DNA of 64,000 nt. It comes from Sedimentisphaerales bacterium (GTDB lineage: Bacteria > Planctomycetota > Phycisphaerae > Sedimentisphaerales > Anaerobacaceae). This document shows, piece by piece, positions 60,677 to 64,000 of this stretch. The stretch lies in NCBI GenBank assembly GCA_016927855.1, contig JAFGLV010000114.1:1-64000 (forward strand), in the 5' to 3' direction. The translations under genes and the position numbers were made by a program. Within the stretch, counting starts at the first letter, position 1. Each line of letters opens with the position of its first letter. The notes beneath the pieces are model-generated. The model was not told the DNA's origin. It was given only the letters and a program-made list of their open reading frames with translations, and searched no databases.

Positions 60677-60706
60677 GTGTCGCGGGCGTCCGGAGCCCTC
60701 GCGACA
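60677..60706. repeat. Dispersed repeat, family E
   Basis: GTGTCGCGGGCGTCCGGAGC and CCTCGCGACAC, related to the hairpin at 30416-30443. It lies about 26 bp after the GH35-GH28 stop in a 182-bp gap that also contains an inverted GGACGACG / CGTCGTC-type stretch. Confidence 0.55.
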
Positions 60707-60739
60707 CGACGAGATACGGGGCTCGTAATGCCGCAATAG

Positions 60740-64000
<3,261 letters not shown>

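Overview
The window is GC-rich by eye, densely coded and split into two blocks. Nearly everything from 1 to 25366 is on the minus strand; everything from 25641 to 64000 is on the plus strand. The mix of content fits a heterotrophic, pectin-degrading planctomycete, probably of the Phycisphaerae. It includes short ECF sigma factors with overlapping membrane partners, archaeal-type alpha-glucan genes with GH57 enzymes, and many exported FG-GAP lyases and glycosidases, with no SusC/SusD pair. This placement is an inference from gene content; no rRNA or other marker is present.

Layout. (1) 1-6199: tandem regulatory modules of ECF sigma factor plus single-pass membrane partner, some with an exported protein. 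Three sigma genes are intact and one module is collapsed (1309-1860); similar terminators follow three of the units. (2) 6444-16024: an alpha-glucan storage cluster with a GH57 hydrolase, short glucan phosphorylase, three GT4 synthase-like glycosyltransferases and a GH57 branching enzyme. (3) 16181-19313: a DUF2934 protein, a small cysteine-containing ORF and a DUF5060/GH5-like glycosidase. (4) 19352-25366: a tripartite RND efflux operon (fusion protein, pump, TolC). (5) 25641-64000: a 38-kb rhamnogalacturonan/pectin locus. It holds a GH43-like protein, two PL1 lyases, an aldo/keto reductase, GH95, a DUF5107-TPR protein, a PL26-like exolyase, an unassigned glycosidase-like protein, GH2, a GH50-like enzyme, four consecutive PL11 lyases, a double CE12 esterase, an RbsD/FucU-like lipoprotein, a GH35-GH28 fusion and a GH2 beta-galactosidase cut by the window edge.

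How the genes fit together (inferred): exported PL11, PL1, PL26-like and GH28 enzymes would cut the pectin backbone, CE12 would remove acetyl groups, and GH2, GH35, GH43, GH95 and GH50-like enzymes would trim side chains. The mutarotase-like lipoprotein and the reductase would handle released sugars. No dedicated sugar transporter or local regulator is visible in the plus-strand block.

Most unusual signal: the window is peppered with at least six families of short palindromic repeats. They lie between genes and also inside genes, where they are translated. One family (arms GTAGAGACGCAA / TTGCGTCTCTAC) encodes nearly the same peptide, TQD-x-ASL, in four unrelated envelope or secreted proteins. 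Other copies build signal-peptide regions, add a C-terminal tail, supply a stop codon, carry nested insertions of other elements, or sit at the deletion junction of the collapsed sigma module. This resembles the protein-coding palindromic elements known from Rickettsia, but with different sequences.
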